Below, piece after piece: positions 12,714 through 25,386 of a stretch of 64,000 nt of DNA. A program made the translations under genes and the position numbers. Source of the DNA: Garcia nutans (taxonomy: Eukaryota > Streptophyta > Magnoliopsida > Malpighiales > Euphorbiaceae). Position 1 is the stretch's first letter, and each line of letters begins with the position of its first letter. The stretch lies in contig CANTUV010000010.1 of the NCBI GenBank assembly GCA_947685225.1, positions 2,542,001 to 2,606,000 on the forward strand, written 5' to 3'. The notes beneath the pieces were generated by a model. That model ran no database searches. It was given only the letters and a program-made list of their open reading frames with translations, and was not told where the DNA came from.

Positions 12714-13657
12714 CGTTATCAGCACAATTGATCTACATCATTTATCTTAATATATCTTCAATCCCATTTCATCAAAGGTAATATTCATATATCATTCATA
12801 TTTATTTTAATTATATTTATTTACTTGTTATATTTAAATTAATAATAGACTAAAATTTTAAGTGTTAATATACTATTATATAAATATATTTTTGCAATTG
12901 ATAAAATAAAAAAAAATAAAGGAATTCTATGATTATAATCATTGTACATAAATTATTGTTTTTAAATTTAGTTGATATGTATAATTTATTTTATGGTTTA
13001 TAAATTTTATGTATACAATTTTTCTCATAATATGTTAATCATCTTTATGAGATTTTATTTAATATTCTTACCAAAAATAAACTTGAATATCTATAATGAT
13101 AATGATAATAATGAATAATAATAATAATAAATAAATAAAAACTCTTGACTAAAATAAATTATAATTTTAACTATACTATCATTTTTATTTCTTCTATATA
13201 CATATAATAATAAAATGATATAAGTGTCATATAATTAAAAAAAATTAAAATTATACAATTGTTGTATACTTATTATATATTAATTTTATATTGTTATAAT
13301 TTTATAATAATAAAAATATAAATGCTACATATTAACAAAAATAATTATGTTTCTATTTAATTAAATAACATATATACTTACACTCGTAATTTTATATTTT
13401 TATCATCTCATATTAGTTCATAATATATATATGCATTAATTTATTTATAATCGTTCTTTATTTTTTTAATATATTTTAAATTATTAAATTCAATTGTATT
13501 TATTTCTATTTTTAAAAAATCATAAATTATGCAATATTGATAATATATTGAAATATAATTTGTCTTTTACTTGATTTAATATAATTTATTACTACTTTAC
13601 ATAATATATTAAAAATAATGTGTTATTGATTAATTATGATTTTATTATATAATGATC

Positions 13658-16600
13658 TAGGTGATGTCAAACCTCACAAAGTTTGAAATTGTTGCACTTG
13701 ATATATCGAGAAACAATTACTTATCTTGAACTCTTGATGCTGAGTTTCATCTTGATACTATAAATCTTGGAAATACAATTCAAAAAGAAAATGGCGCATC
13801 TTTGCAAATCGCGCACAAGCAATGATGTTCCTTCGTCATTGTCACACCCCATTTTTAGAAGTGTAACGGTCCTAGGGTCCAGGTAGGCTTAAGGCCACCG
13901 GGCACCACGTAGAACCCAATTAATTTATGAATTTATACAAATTAATTATTAAACTAGTAAATTATAAATTTATTTTAAAACTTTATTATTTACTCATAAT
14001 AACACATGTATTTTTTTTATATTATACATTATTTACAAATATTTTTTTTATTTATTACATTATGGTTTATTTCCATAATTTATCAAGCTATTCACAATAT
14101 TACTATGGAGCAACTAGAGTATAGCACAAACATTATTATTTAATTGCATATGATAGTATTGACTAATTACATTATTCTCAAGCTTCTTGCTGGAAGAAGA
14201 AATCAAGAAGCTGATGGTCCTGGGTCACCTCTACCCGAAACCATAGACGATGGGGTGAGTAGTCAACTCAGTGAAATTATAGTGTCACAAGGGTAGGATA
14301 TGCAATAACAATATTTCAGGGTTCAAAGATAATAAATAAATAAATAAGGCGGCTGCACAATAAAGGTATAACAATGAAATTTAATCCACAAGAAAGACCC
14401 ACAATAATTGGACCAAAATCACAAAAGCAAATTATATAATATGACAGATAACACATAGCAATAACACTGAAAACAATATATCATTATTTCAATGCTATCA
14501 CACATCACATTCACATAAGGGTAGCTTCTACCCTACAAATCACAAACTTCTATGTGCACATAGCCTGATGGTATAGCCCCCATCAAGTTGGGATTCTGTC
14601 ATATTGGTTAATCAAATGGCTTGGTATGATCACATAGGCCAAGAGGCCACATTGGTTTTCACAATTTACAAATACAGAATCACAAACAATAAATGATATC
14701 ATATGGCTTAAATATCAACAATGGTTAAATTTTCATCAAATAATTCTAAAAGTGACAAAGCAAGGGTTGGACACTATAACTCACCTTGAATATGCAAATT
14801 TGATTCCTCTAAGTTATTGATAATAATTGATTGATTTGATGGCAATACCCGACCTACATTCACATCCACATATAAATCACACATTTAGGTTTATTTTGTT
14901 TAATTTATCATTTTTTTGTCTTAATTATTTATTAGGAACCTATGCCCTGTTTTAATATCTTAATATGTCCTAAAATTTATTTTATAATTATGAATTCAAA
15001 TTTTACAAATTATATTATAATAGGGCTATATAATAGAGTAAGTTCAAATATGTGTCATATGCCTATAACAATGTACATTGGTTTCTTTATGTTATTTAAT
15101 TTACTTATTTATTAAATTAATATTTATACTTTTGAGAACATTAAATACACATACTAGAGATTATATTCATCTATAATATGCTTATATTTATGACCAAATC
15201 AAATATATTTTATTATGCTCAATTCAATTCTACATTAACAAAATACTTAAATTCCAGCATTTGAGTAGTTTGTATTCATTTAATTATATATTAATTTATT
15301 TAAATTAATTTGCCCTAGAATTTTACCAGCATATTCCCAACATTATATATGACCTCTCTGTAAATTTTCACAATTTATAGAGTTTATTTATATAGGTAAA
15401 TAATTTAAACACAGCAGCAAAATCTCAATGGTATTCATTCAGACTATTATAATGAGCAGCTTGTGTTTATTTATTTACTCACTCATCTTCCTTCATCATT
15501 TTGACTTGCCCTTTTACCACAACCTTCCCAAAATCCAAATAAACCTTTCTGTAATTTTTGATTAATTTTAAAGCTCGTTTTCATGTTAAAATAAATAAAA
15601 CACAGTAGCTAATTTATTGAGAATTCATGCTGTAATATTTAGACAGATTTGAGTGTTAGGGTTTTTTTAGCTTCATTCCTTTCAATTTCTTTCAATACAA
15701 ATCAATTTCTAACATCCTAAATACTTAATTAATATGTACAAATGATAATTTTTAGCTCAGATTCAATAAATAATAGATTTAAAATTAGAAAAACAAAATA
15801 AAAGATTAAGATTCAGAATTTTCAGATTCTTACCTTTAGGAGTTCTTTTGCCTTCTTTGCCTTTATATCACTTTGTTGATTTAATTTTTCACTTTGGATC
15901 ACTTCTAAACATAAGAAGCTAGCCTAGGAATGGTTTTTAGCTGCTGGAAATGAAAGAGGGTCGTGATAAAGAAGAGGTGTTCTTGATAGTAACAAGAAAA
16001 GAGAAAGAAGAAAAGATAAGACCAAAATAATTTCTATCATCTTTTAGTCAACATTTTCCAGCACCTATTACTATTCAAAATAGATGAGTTACCCACTTAT
16101 TTTGGCAGAAAATTGGCTGAGAATTAAGTGAGTGAAATGTCCATTTTGCCCCTCAATCTTATACATTTCTTTTATTAACTCAAATGCCCTTTTAGTCATT
16201 TTACACCATAACTTTTTATCTACACTTGTAATTAATTTCTTTAAAATTATTTTCACTTCTAATTTTAAATTTTAATTTATCTTATATGGTTTTAATGTAT
16301 ATTATTATATTAAGATATTATTAATTAAGTTATAGTATATTTCAAGTATAATACCCTAAGATTTTTATACATACGGGTTCACATAGCTAAAGTATTTTAA
16401 AATTTACATTTCCATGACTTTAGTAACACATAAATTTTACTTCTTTGTATATGAATGATTTCTTTATCACTCTAATAGGTCATTTTGTTTCTCTAATAGT
16501 TTATATACAAATATAATTAATTATTTAATAACTTACAGTTAATTGATTTGATTCACAGTTGAAGAGTTTTCAATTCAGATACTTCAAAGTTTTTGTTTAT

Positions 16601-17556
16601 TACTTTGGCACATTATAATTTTATTTCAATCAAAGATTTTTTTTTCTCACTTTATTCATTCATTTGTACAACATTTAAGCTACTAGATTTTAGGGTATTA
16701 CAGTCATCATCTCTATGAAGGATTAAAAGCTGAGTATTTAACAGTAAAAGATTCTTATGAACCTTAGCAAAATTTAAAAGAAATATTTGATCATTAAAAA
16801 ATAGTTATTTTTTCAAAAACTCACTATGATTGGATGTATTTGCGATTACAAGATTTTAAAACTATTAGTGAATATAATTCTACAGTTTTTAAAATTACTT
16901 CTCAATTAAAATTATGTGGTGAGAAGATTATTGATCAAGATTTATTAGAAAAAATATTCTCAATATTTTAAGCCTCGAATATGCTCCTGTATCAGCAATA
17001 TCGAAAGCGAAGTTTTAAAAAATAATATAAATTGATATCATGTATTCTTGTTGCTTAACAAAATAATAAACTTTTGATGAAAAATTATCAATCACGATTA
17101 ACTGGATCTAAACATTCCCTAATTTGAATGTTGTAATGATAAATAAGTCTAAACAAAAATAAAATAATAGATGTATTTGTGGTCGTTGTTTGTGGTCATT
17201 ATCGTGGTCATGGCCATGGTCTTGATCATGATATAAGTAACATCAGTAATGATTATCGAAACTATAAAAATTACCACAATATCAATTATCGAAAGACTAA
17301 TAATTATAGTGAGAAAAATGAGAAAGAAAAGAATTTGCAAAATAAAAATGAAAAAAATATTTGCTATAAATGTGGCATGAAAGGACACTGGTCTTGTACA
17401 TGTCGTATATCCAAACATCTTGTGGGTCTTTACCAAGCTTCTTTAAAAGGAAAAGAAAAAATTATGGAGATCAATTTTCTTGAACATAATGATCCAAATA
17501 ATTTCGCACATATGAATGTTTCAGACTTCTTTGAAAATACTGATAAAAAAAACTGA
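13658..17556 (+). pseudogene. Copia gag remnant, split by the solo LTR
   Basis: Translation from about 13662 gives MSNLTKFEIVALDIS, then premature stops, ending FLRH at 13839. The same frame resumes after the insertion with HHLYEGLKAEYLTVKD. It continues through degenerate Copia gag to a zinc knuckle, CYKCGMKGHWSCTC (C-x2-C-x4-H-x4-C, near 17360-17402). The clean resumption after one copy of GTCAT is removed shows that the gag was continuous before the insertion. The 17179-17556 part is the longest open piece (about 125 codons). Confidence 0.85.
13840..16702. mobile_element. solo LTR (2.86 kb), probably Ty3/Gypsy type, nested in Copia gag
   Basis: The insertion starts TGTCACACCCC and ends GGGTATTACA, so its ends are TG...CA with short inverted similarity. 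It is flanked by the 5-bp direct repeat GTCAT (13835-13839 and 16703-16707). Removing it with one GTCAT restores the host gag frame. It has no coding sequence and no internal repeat that would mark two LTRs. It is therefore best read as a solo LTR left by unequal recombination. A large retrotransposon derivative without genes is the alternative. The length and TGTCACACCCC start fit the long LTRs of Gypsy/chromovirus elements, but the family call is inferred. Confidence 0.78.
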
Positions 17557-17759
17557 TAGTTTAATAATCAATGTAAATTTTCTTTTGGATGGCCATATTG
17601 ATTAATGTATTTTATTCAATATCATATATTTTTATTTTTATCAAGTTTGTTTTATTTTTCAAGTGTTTTAAGTTTAAAATTAAGTGTGTTTTATTTTTTT
17701 TCTATGCGTACTATATATATATTTAATAAAATATTATAACACTTATTTATACTATTTGT

Positions 17760-20700
17760 ATTTTGAAGAAAAATAAAATTATCTGGTCACTTATTTGATA
17801 CTTGTGAAGATTTATGTCTGGCAGATAGTACAACAACGCATACTATTCTAAAAAATAAAATTTATTTTTCTCATCTTTAATTAGCTAAGGCTAATGTTAA
17901 TATAATTTTTGGTGCCGTAAATTTGATCGAAATAGTCCATATTATGTTATCCAAAGATACAAAATTCATAATAAATGATGCATTGCTATCTAGTAAGTCA
18001 AAAAGAAATCTTTTAAGTTTTAGAGATATACGTTTCAATGGTTACCATATTGAGATTAAAGATGAAAATAATAAATAATATCTTTATATTACATCTACAA
18101 TCTCAGAAAATAAGCATTTAATAAAAATATTACCAGCATTTTCTTCTGGATTATATTTCACATATATAAATATAACTGAGTCTAATATTATAATTGACCA
18201 TAAGTTAATTGACTCAAAGAATTTTATTATATGACATGATCGTTTATATCATCCTGATGCTATAATGATAAGAATAATTATATAATATTCATACGGCCAC
18301 CCTTTAAAAAATCAAAAGATTCTTTTCATCAAGTGAATTTTTATGTGTTGTTTATGCTCAAAGAAAATTGATTATTAGGTTATCTCAAAGTAAAATTGGA
18401 TTTGAATCTTCTTAGTTTTTAGAACGAATTTATGAGGATATATGTGGATCTATCATTTCATCTTGTGGCCCTTTTTGATATTTTATGATTTTAATATATG
18501 CTTCTACAAGATGGTCATATATTTATTTATTATCTACTCACAATATTACATTTATCATATTATTAGCACAAATCATCAAATTATGAGCATAAATTTTAAA
18601 TTATACAATTAAAAAAATTTATCTTGATAATGCAGAAAAATTTACATCTTAAGCATTTAATGATTATTGTTTATTAATTGAAATTATAATTGAACATCTT
18701 ATAGCTCAGACTCATACACAAAATGGTTTAGCATAATTTTTTATAAACCAACTTTAATTAATTACTAGACCATTATTTATGAGAATAAAACTACCTAGTT
18801 CAGCTTTGGGATATGTTATATTACATGCAACAGCACTAATTAAAATTAGACCAACTGCTTATTACAAATTCTTCCAATTACAGCTTGCATCTGGTCATGA
18901 ATCTAATATTTCTCATTTAAAAAGTTTTAGTTGTGCGGTATATATTCTAATTGTTTCACCACAATATACAAAAATGAGTCCACAAAGGCGATTGAAAATT
19001 TATATTGGTTTTAAATCTCCATCAATTATAATATATCTTGGACCAAAGACAGGTGATATTTTTATAGCATGATTTGTTGATTGTCAATTTGTTGAGACTG
19101 TATTCCTAGCATTAGGGGGAGAAAAAGAAAAGTTAGAAAAATAAGATATTTCATGAAATGTATTATCAATCTCTCATTATAATCCTTGAACAAATAGGAG
19201 TGAGCTTGAAGTTAAGAAAATTATTTATTTGTAAAATATTGTAAATCAATTACCAGATGTATTCACTGATACAAAAAAATAACTAGATCGCATATACCAA
19301 TATTAAATATTCATGCTCGAATTGATGTTACAAATGAAAAGTCTACCAATATCCTAATGGATGTGTTTAGTATATGCCAGAAGCGTAGTAGACCGATTGA
19401 TGCTAAAGATAAAAATCCTAAAAGGAAAATGGAATAAAATAGATAAATTTGTGTTTCTGAAATAAATATACCAGAAGATATGATGATACAAAAATAAATA
19501 ATAGACACAACTAATCAATTACCTCCAGCAGAGAAACAATTGCTGGAGAGTAATAAAATTATGAAAAATCTTAAAAATAAAGAGATTTCAACAGTTATAT
19601 CTATAGAAGAGAAAGATGGAATCGAGATAAACCCATTATTGATCAAAAGTTTGCAAATACAGTAGCTATTGATATAATAAATGGAAGCAATGATTTAGAA
19701 TCAAAATCTATTGAAGAATGTTGACATCAAAGTGATTGGCCAAGATGGAAAGATACTACTTAGGCAGAATTAAATTCACTTGCAAAACGTGAAGTTTTTA
19801 GACCGATATTTTTAACACCTAAAAATATAAAATTTGTTAGTTATAAGTAGGTATTTGTAAGAAAGAGAAATGAAAATAATGACATTGTAAGATATAAGAT
19901 ATGACTTGTAGTCCAAAGTTTTTCGCAGAGACCTGACATCAATTATGAATAGACATATTTTTCTGTGGTAGATGTAATAACTCTTAGATTTTTAATAAGC
20001 TTAATAATTTTTGAAGGATTTCATATGCGTCTTATGGACGTTGTAATAGCTTATTTACATGGATCACTTGATAGTGATATTTATATGAAAGTCCCTGAAG
20101 GACTAGAAAATGCCTGAAGCCTTTAATTTATTACCATGAAAAAAATATTCAATTAAATTACAAATATCTTTATAGGAACTAAAATAATCTGGACGAATGT
20201 GATATAATCGTCTTAATGAATATTTGTTAAAATAAGGATATGCGAATAATCCTATTAGTCCATATGTTTTTATTAAAAAAAATTATCAAAATATGGACTT
20301 GTTATTATTGCAGTGTATGTTGATGATTTGAACATTTTTGGAACTCTTGAAGAGTTTGAAGAAGCAGTAACACTTCTAAATAAAGAATTTGAAATGAAAG
20401 ATCTTGGAAAGATAAAATTTTATCTTGGTCTATAAATCAAATATTTATCAAATAAAATTTTTGTGCATCAATAGAATTATGTATAAAAAGTATTGAAGAA
20501 ATTTAATATGGATAAAGCTCACTCATTAAGTTCTCTAATGGTTGTTCGATCTATTGATGTAAAGAAAGATTGATTTCATCCTAAAGAAGATAATGAAGAG
20601 ATTATTGGTTCTGAAGTACCATATCTTAATGCAATTGGTGCATTAATGTATCTAGATAACTATATAATGTCAGATATATCTTTTTCGGTTAATTTATCAG

Positions 20701-21320
20701 CGAGACATAGTTTTGCGCCAACATGAAGACACTGTAATGGTATTAAACATATATTTCATTATTTTCGTGAAACTACTGATTTGAGATTATTTTATTCAAA
20801 ATAATTAAATTTCAAATTAATTGAATTTACAGATGCTGAATATCTATCTGATTCACATAAAGGACAATCATAAATAGGATATTTATTTTTATATGGCGGT
20901 AATGTAATATGTTTGCGCTCAACAAAATAAAGGATTGTTGCCACATTTTTAAATCATGTTGAAATTATTGCAATTTATGAAACAAGTCGTGAATGTGTGT
21001 GGTTAAGATTATTGGTTAACATATCCAAGACATATATAATCTCTCATCTATTAAAAGAAGTTCAATAATTTTGTATGAAGATAATGCTGCTTGTATTACT
21101 CAATTAAAAGGAGGTTATATCAAGAATGATAGAACTAAGCATATCTCACCAAATTTTTTTTCGCGCGCATGAACTCCAGAATAAAGATGAAATAGATATT
21201 CATTAAATTCGTTTAAGTGAAAATTTAGCAGATTTATTAATAAAAACTTTGCCAACATCAACATTTGAAAAGCTAGTTCACAATATTGGCATGCATCGAT
21301 TTAGAGATATTCATTAATAC
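17760..21320 (+). pseudogene. Copia pol remnant (protease, integrase, RT, RNase H)
   Basis: Recognisable but stop-rich segments appear in order. There is a pre-integrase/integrase core with LDNAEKFTS and QTHTQNGLA, then an open C-terminal integrase piece at 18779-19072 (SFSCAVYILIVSPQYTKMSP). RT follows with FSVVDVITLRFLISL, MDVVIAYLHGSLDSDIYMKV and YVDDLNIFGT. RNase H follows with EFTDAEYLSDSHKGQS. The tail reads VHNIGMHRFRDIH. Order and motifs are those of Copia pol. The number of in-frame stops shows long neutral decay. Confidence 0.85.
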
Positions 21321-21452
21321 GAGGAGAATAAAAATGCATATTTATTAAGAATATTAACTCTTTTTTCTTCACTGAGTTTTTTTCCCATAAAAGTTTTACC
21401 TAATAAGGTTTTAATGAGGCATATTCTTAATAGAGAAACATCAAAGAGACAG

Positions 21453-21787
21453 CATTATGAATAATTGAAAATATTAATATGTGAATATTTTTTTATCACT
21501 TTAATTATCATATCTCTTTAGTAATGATAGCTTGTCTCCTAATTACATTATTTTATCTCTCAAATTATTTTATTACTTTATTTAATTTATTATCTTAATA
21601 ATTGCAATATAATATTTTATTTAATTTTTAACTTTATAAATATAGGTGATTTCTAAGTCTTAAAAATATGAAGAAAAATAAGTGATAAACTTATGAATTT
21701 TTCTCTCTAAATTACTTTTTAAAATAATTAGCTTTTATTTTTTATTTTCTTTTAATTATCTATAATTTTGTCATTAATTACATAATA
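21453..21787 (+). repeat. 3' LTR of the degenerate Copia element
   Basis: Partner of 12384-12713. It starts CATTATGAATAATTG and diverges from the other copy after CATAATA. It is preceded by the usual tail after RNase H, which ends in a purine-rich stretch (AGAGACAG). Confidence 0.8.
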
Positions 21788-21839
21788 TATTTTTATTATT
21801 TTGACAATTTTTCTATTTATTTATTTTATATTTTAAAGG

Positions 21840-21925
21840 TATGATTAATAGATTAGTTTTCCTTATAAAGCTAGCCTTTTTTTAAATGTATGATTAATAG
21901 ATTAGTTTTCCTTTTAAAGCTACCC
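21840..21925. repeat. short tandem duplication, period 49 bp
   Basis: TATGATTAATAGATTAGTTT followed by CCTTATAAAGCTAGCC at 21840 recurs at 21889 with two or three changes (CCTTTTAAAGCTACCC). Confidence 0.85.
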
Positions 21926-24900
21926 TTAATTATCTCATATTTTAATACAATATAAAGAAAGATAATTTCTGCTATTCTTAGTTAGAGAATTGCAAATGAG
22001 ACTTTAATTGTTGAATTGAATTTTTGTATCCAATATTGGAAGTTTAATTTTTGAGGGAAAGTAACATTTTTCTAGAATACTCAGAAATTTTTCTTTTTTG
22101 TCTTTGTTAGCGCATCATTTTCAAATAAAATATTAGAGTTTCACTTCAAAATTATTTTAAGGCAATGAAACATGTGAATTATCTATTTGATAATTATATA
22201 TAATTTTCTTTAAAAAATTTAAGAGTTTTATATCATACATATGCTTAAAAATACTGTTTTTAAAAAATATATATATTATTTTTCACTAATTTTTAAATGT
22301 AAACATTTAATACACAAATAATATAGTATATCGAAAGCGTGTATATATATTTTTTGATAAATTATATATAAAGAGAGATAATATTTAGGAGATTTAAATT
22401 TAATATTTAAATAGGAGCGATATGTGCTATATATAGTACTTTTTTAGTCAAGTTTTTTTTTTTTAATTTCTAAAAGATATAGAATATTTTTTAAATATAT
22501 ACATGTCATATAATTTCCTCGAAATTTAATAAATTTCAAATTACGAGGGAGTCCATTGAATACATGAATAAGGGCACGTATATATACTGAAACTACATTA
22601 GCAATAGAAAACCGAGAAAGATAAAGTGAGATTTTGAAAAAGGCATATATCCATTAAGTAGAACTTCTGTCTACAATAGGATTGCTTCGTTGGAATTATC
22701 TTTTCCCAAAGATCAACCTTTTAATTATGACATGATTGATTGAGTCTAACACACAAGGAAAGAGGTATTAAATATTATTAATTAGGCATGCAAAATTATC
22801 ATTCTCCAAATAATTTTTTTTTCTTATTTTAAAAACTAAGTTGGTTATCTAATTAAAAATGTGTTATTTTTATTTAAATTTTAAATTTAAGTACTCTAAA
22901 TATTATATATATATATTATTTATTAAAAAAAATTAATTATCTTCATCATCTATTTATTCTATAATTAAAAAAATAAAATTATTTTTCATTCTACAATAAT
23001 TTTATTTTATTTTATTTTTATTTTTTATCCCTCAACACATATATATATTAAAAAAATAAATACTACAAATTAAAAAAAATAAATATCACTGTTTAGTATT
23101 TACTCATTATAAAAATAATATACATATTTATTTACCTTTTTATTGACAAATTAATTTTTATGTGTACATATTTTATCTTTTTTCTATTCACAAATAAAAA
23201 ATTATGCAATTAATTATGCAATTCATCAAAATTCTATTCTAATAATTTAGAATTGAGAAATATTGATTCAACCACATAAGAAAAATTAATAAAATTTTTT
23301 TTAAAAAATTTAAACTGTAAATAATAAAAAAATTAAAGAATTATATCTGAAATGTGATGATTGAACATAACTACCTATCTATTTTAATATTTAAAAGAGA
23401 AGTAAAATCAATATAGATGGACAATAATTATAATATATATATGTTAACAAATAAAATTTTTTTCATTTAATATAAAATATTAATATTCATCATCAATTTT
23501 AATTTATATTAAAATAAAGTCTTCCCACTGTTTTAAAGATATATATATATATATTTTAATTTTTTTTTTATAAATAGTATAAAAAGTAATTAATATTTTT
23601 TTTAAAAAGGAGAAAAAGTAAATTAAAAATTAAAAATAAGATATTATCAATTGAGTATAAATAAGTAAAATATTAGTATAATTATTATAAAATATTATAA
23701 ATTAAATATAAATAAATAAATGGTGTAATTATTTTAAAATTTTTAAATATAATTTTTATTTTTTATATATTTTATTTACTCCCCAATTTTACTATTAAAT
23801 GTTGCAATATATTTTAAATATTTATCCCGTATAACTAAAATGATTAAAATTATTTTATAAAAAAATAAAATATATATCTCCGAAGCAACGTGAGTGTCAT
23901 TTTAATTTTTATTCTTAAAAGTTGACATTTATTTTGTCTTAAAATTATTTTGTGTTAAAATTATTTGGATAAAAAAATTATCATATTTATTTTTTATGAA
24001 TTGTGAAGAAAATCTAATATAATAAGTTTAATACTCAAAATAAAAATTCTCATTTCTACCGATAACTTTTTTTATGTTTTATTTATTTATTTTATATACT
24101 ATATTAATATCATTGTTATCTTCTTTTTTTTATTAGGTTCGTTAAAAAATATAATTGCTGTAACTTAAAATTAAATTTCTTATTAATAATAAGAATTTGT
24201 TGGTTTTTTTATCAATGTTTTTCTATAGTTAAAATAATATAATATTTTCTCTCCCCCTTAATAATTTTAAGATTTTCAAATTAAACCATGCAAATTTAAA
24301 ATTGTAAAAATAACTACAATTTTCAAATATTAAATTAGTCGCAACTCAAATAGAAATCATTCACGAAACACTTCTATTAAAACTACAGCTATAAAACATT
24401 AAGAACAATCTCTGTATCCAATATTAAAAAAAGAAGACAAAACTAAAAAATAGAGAATTCATTTTTTTAGATAATATTCATTTATTTTCAACTACATCTA
24501 GCAGTTCTTTTTATTATTAATGGCAGTACTCACTTTTTTTTTTAAATTTTCAAAATTAAAGTATTTATTCCATTCAAATACAAATTATTATTCATTTTCA
24601 CATAATTCTCCATGAAATATTATATTTTCAAATGATTCAGCACTTACTATTATTTTATATATAGTAAAAATATATTTAAAATAAAAAATATGCAATTTTT
24701 TATTTTATCAAAAATAAAATAATAATAGGTGATTTTTTATTTTGAATTATATTTTTTGAGTGATAATATAATGTAAGTAGTGTACTTTAAGAAGAAAATA
24801 AAAAGATATATAGATTAACTTTTCAAAATTAATAAGGATATGACATGTATATATATATATATATATATATTTGAAAGTGGATATGATAGTTAAATAATTA

Positions 24901-25200
24901 AGTAATAAAGTAAGGAAAATAAATGCTAAAAATAAAACTATTTGAAAAGTGTTGGAAATCATTTTGTAATTTACCAATATAAACTCTTAAATAATTATAT
25001 GTTTTGTTTTTATTGTAAATTATATATATGCATGTATGTGTGTATATGTGAAATTTTTTTTGAAACCTATGTATATGTGAATTTGAGGTAATATTTAAAT
25101 TTGGTTTTTCTCTATAAGTAAAATAAATAAATTGGTAGACCATCTAATTTGTACTAAACAGTTAGAAAAAGAATGGCTCTTTAAATATTTATGTACATTA
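21926..25200. other. AT-rich intergenic DNA, no gene seen
   Basis: Very AT-rich, with several (TA)n runs (for example around 23540 and 24848-24870). No frame gives a recognisable product. This is the DNA into which the L1-type LINE inserted. Confidence 0.45.
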
Positions 25201-25219
25201 ATATTTATTATCACATAAT
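25201..25219. repeat. 5' target-site duplication of the L1-type LINE
   Basis: ATATTTATTATCACATAAT here matches 30607-30625 at 18 of 19 positions (one C/T difference) and brackets the LINE. Confidence 0.82.
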
Positions 25220-25386
25220 GTACATGAATTAATATTTATTATTATCACTTGATAATATTGTCTCTTGTTATGAGGGTTTTCTCTCAACTTTGAGAGTTTT
25301 TTCGTATCTTTTGTCTTTTCTGAAAATTCTTTTCTGTATCTTTTGTCTCTTTCTTTTTGGCTTTTTCTGCTTTGTTGGATTGTGCT

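Larger units (their letters stand above)
12384..21787 (+). mobile_element. degenerate Ty1/Copia retrotransposon carrying a nested solo LTR
   Basis: Direct repeats of about 330 bp lie at 12384-12713 and 21453-21787. Between them, in Copia order, are gag, a CCHC knuckle, protease/integrase remnants, reverse transcriptase and RNase H, all on the + strand. The protein is broken by many stops and shifts: RT shows MDVVIAYLHGSLDSDIYMKV and YVDDLNIFGTLEEF, and the end reads VHNIGMHRFRDI. Without the nested insertion at 13840-16702 the element is about 6.5 kb. The downstream LTR is preceded by the pyrimidine/purine-rich tail typical of this lineage. No perfect target duplication is visible. It is old and cannot be autonomous. 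Confidence 0.88.

Noticed and set aside
12714..12725. Canonical Met-tRNA primer site in the old Copia
   Set aside because: The sequence is CGTTATCAGCAC rather than TGGTATCAGAGC. It is reported only as the primer-binding position, without naming the tRNA.
17149..17436. 95-codon minus-strand frame opposite the Copia zinc knuckle
   Set aside because: Low-complexity hydrophobic translation of AT-rich DNA; the + strand frame contains the CCHC motif.
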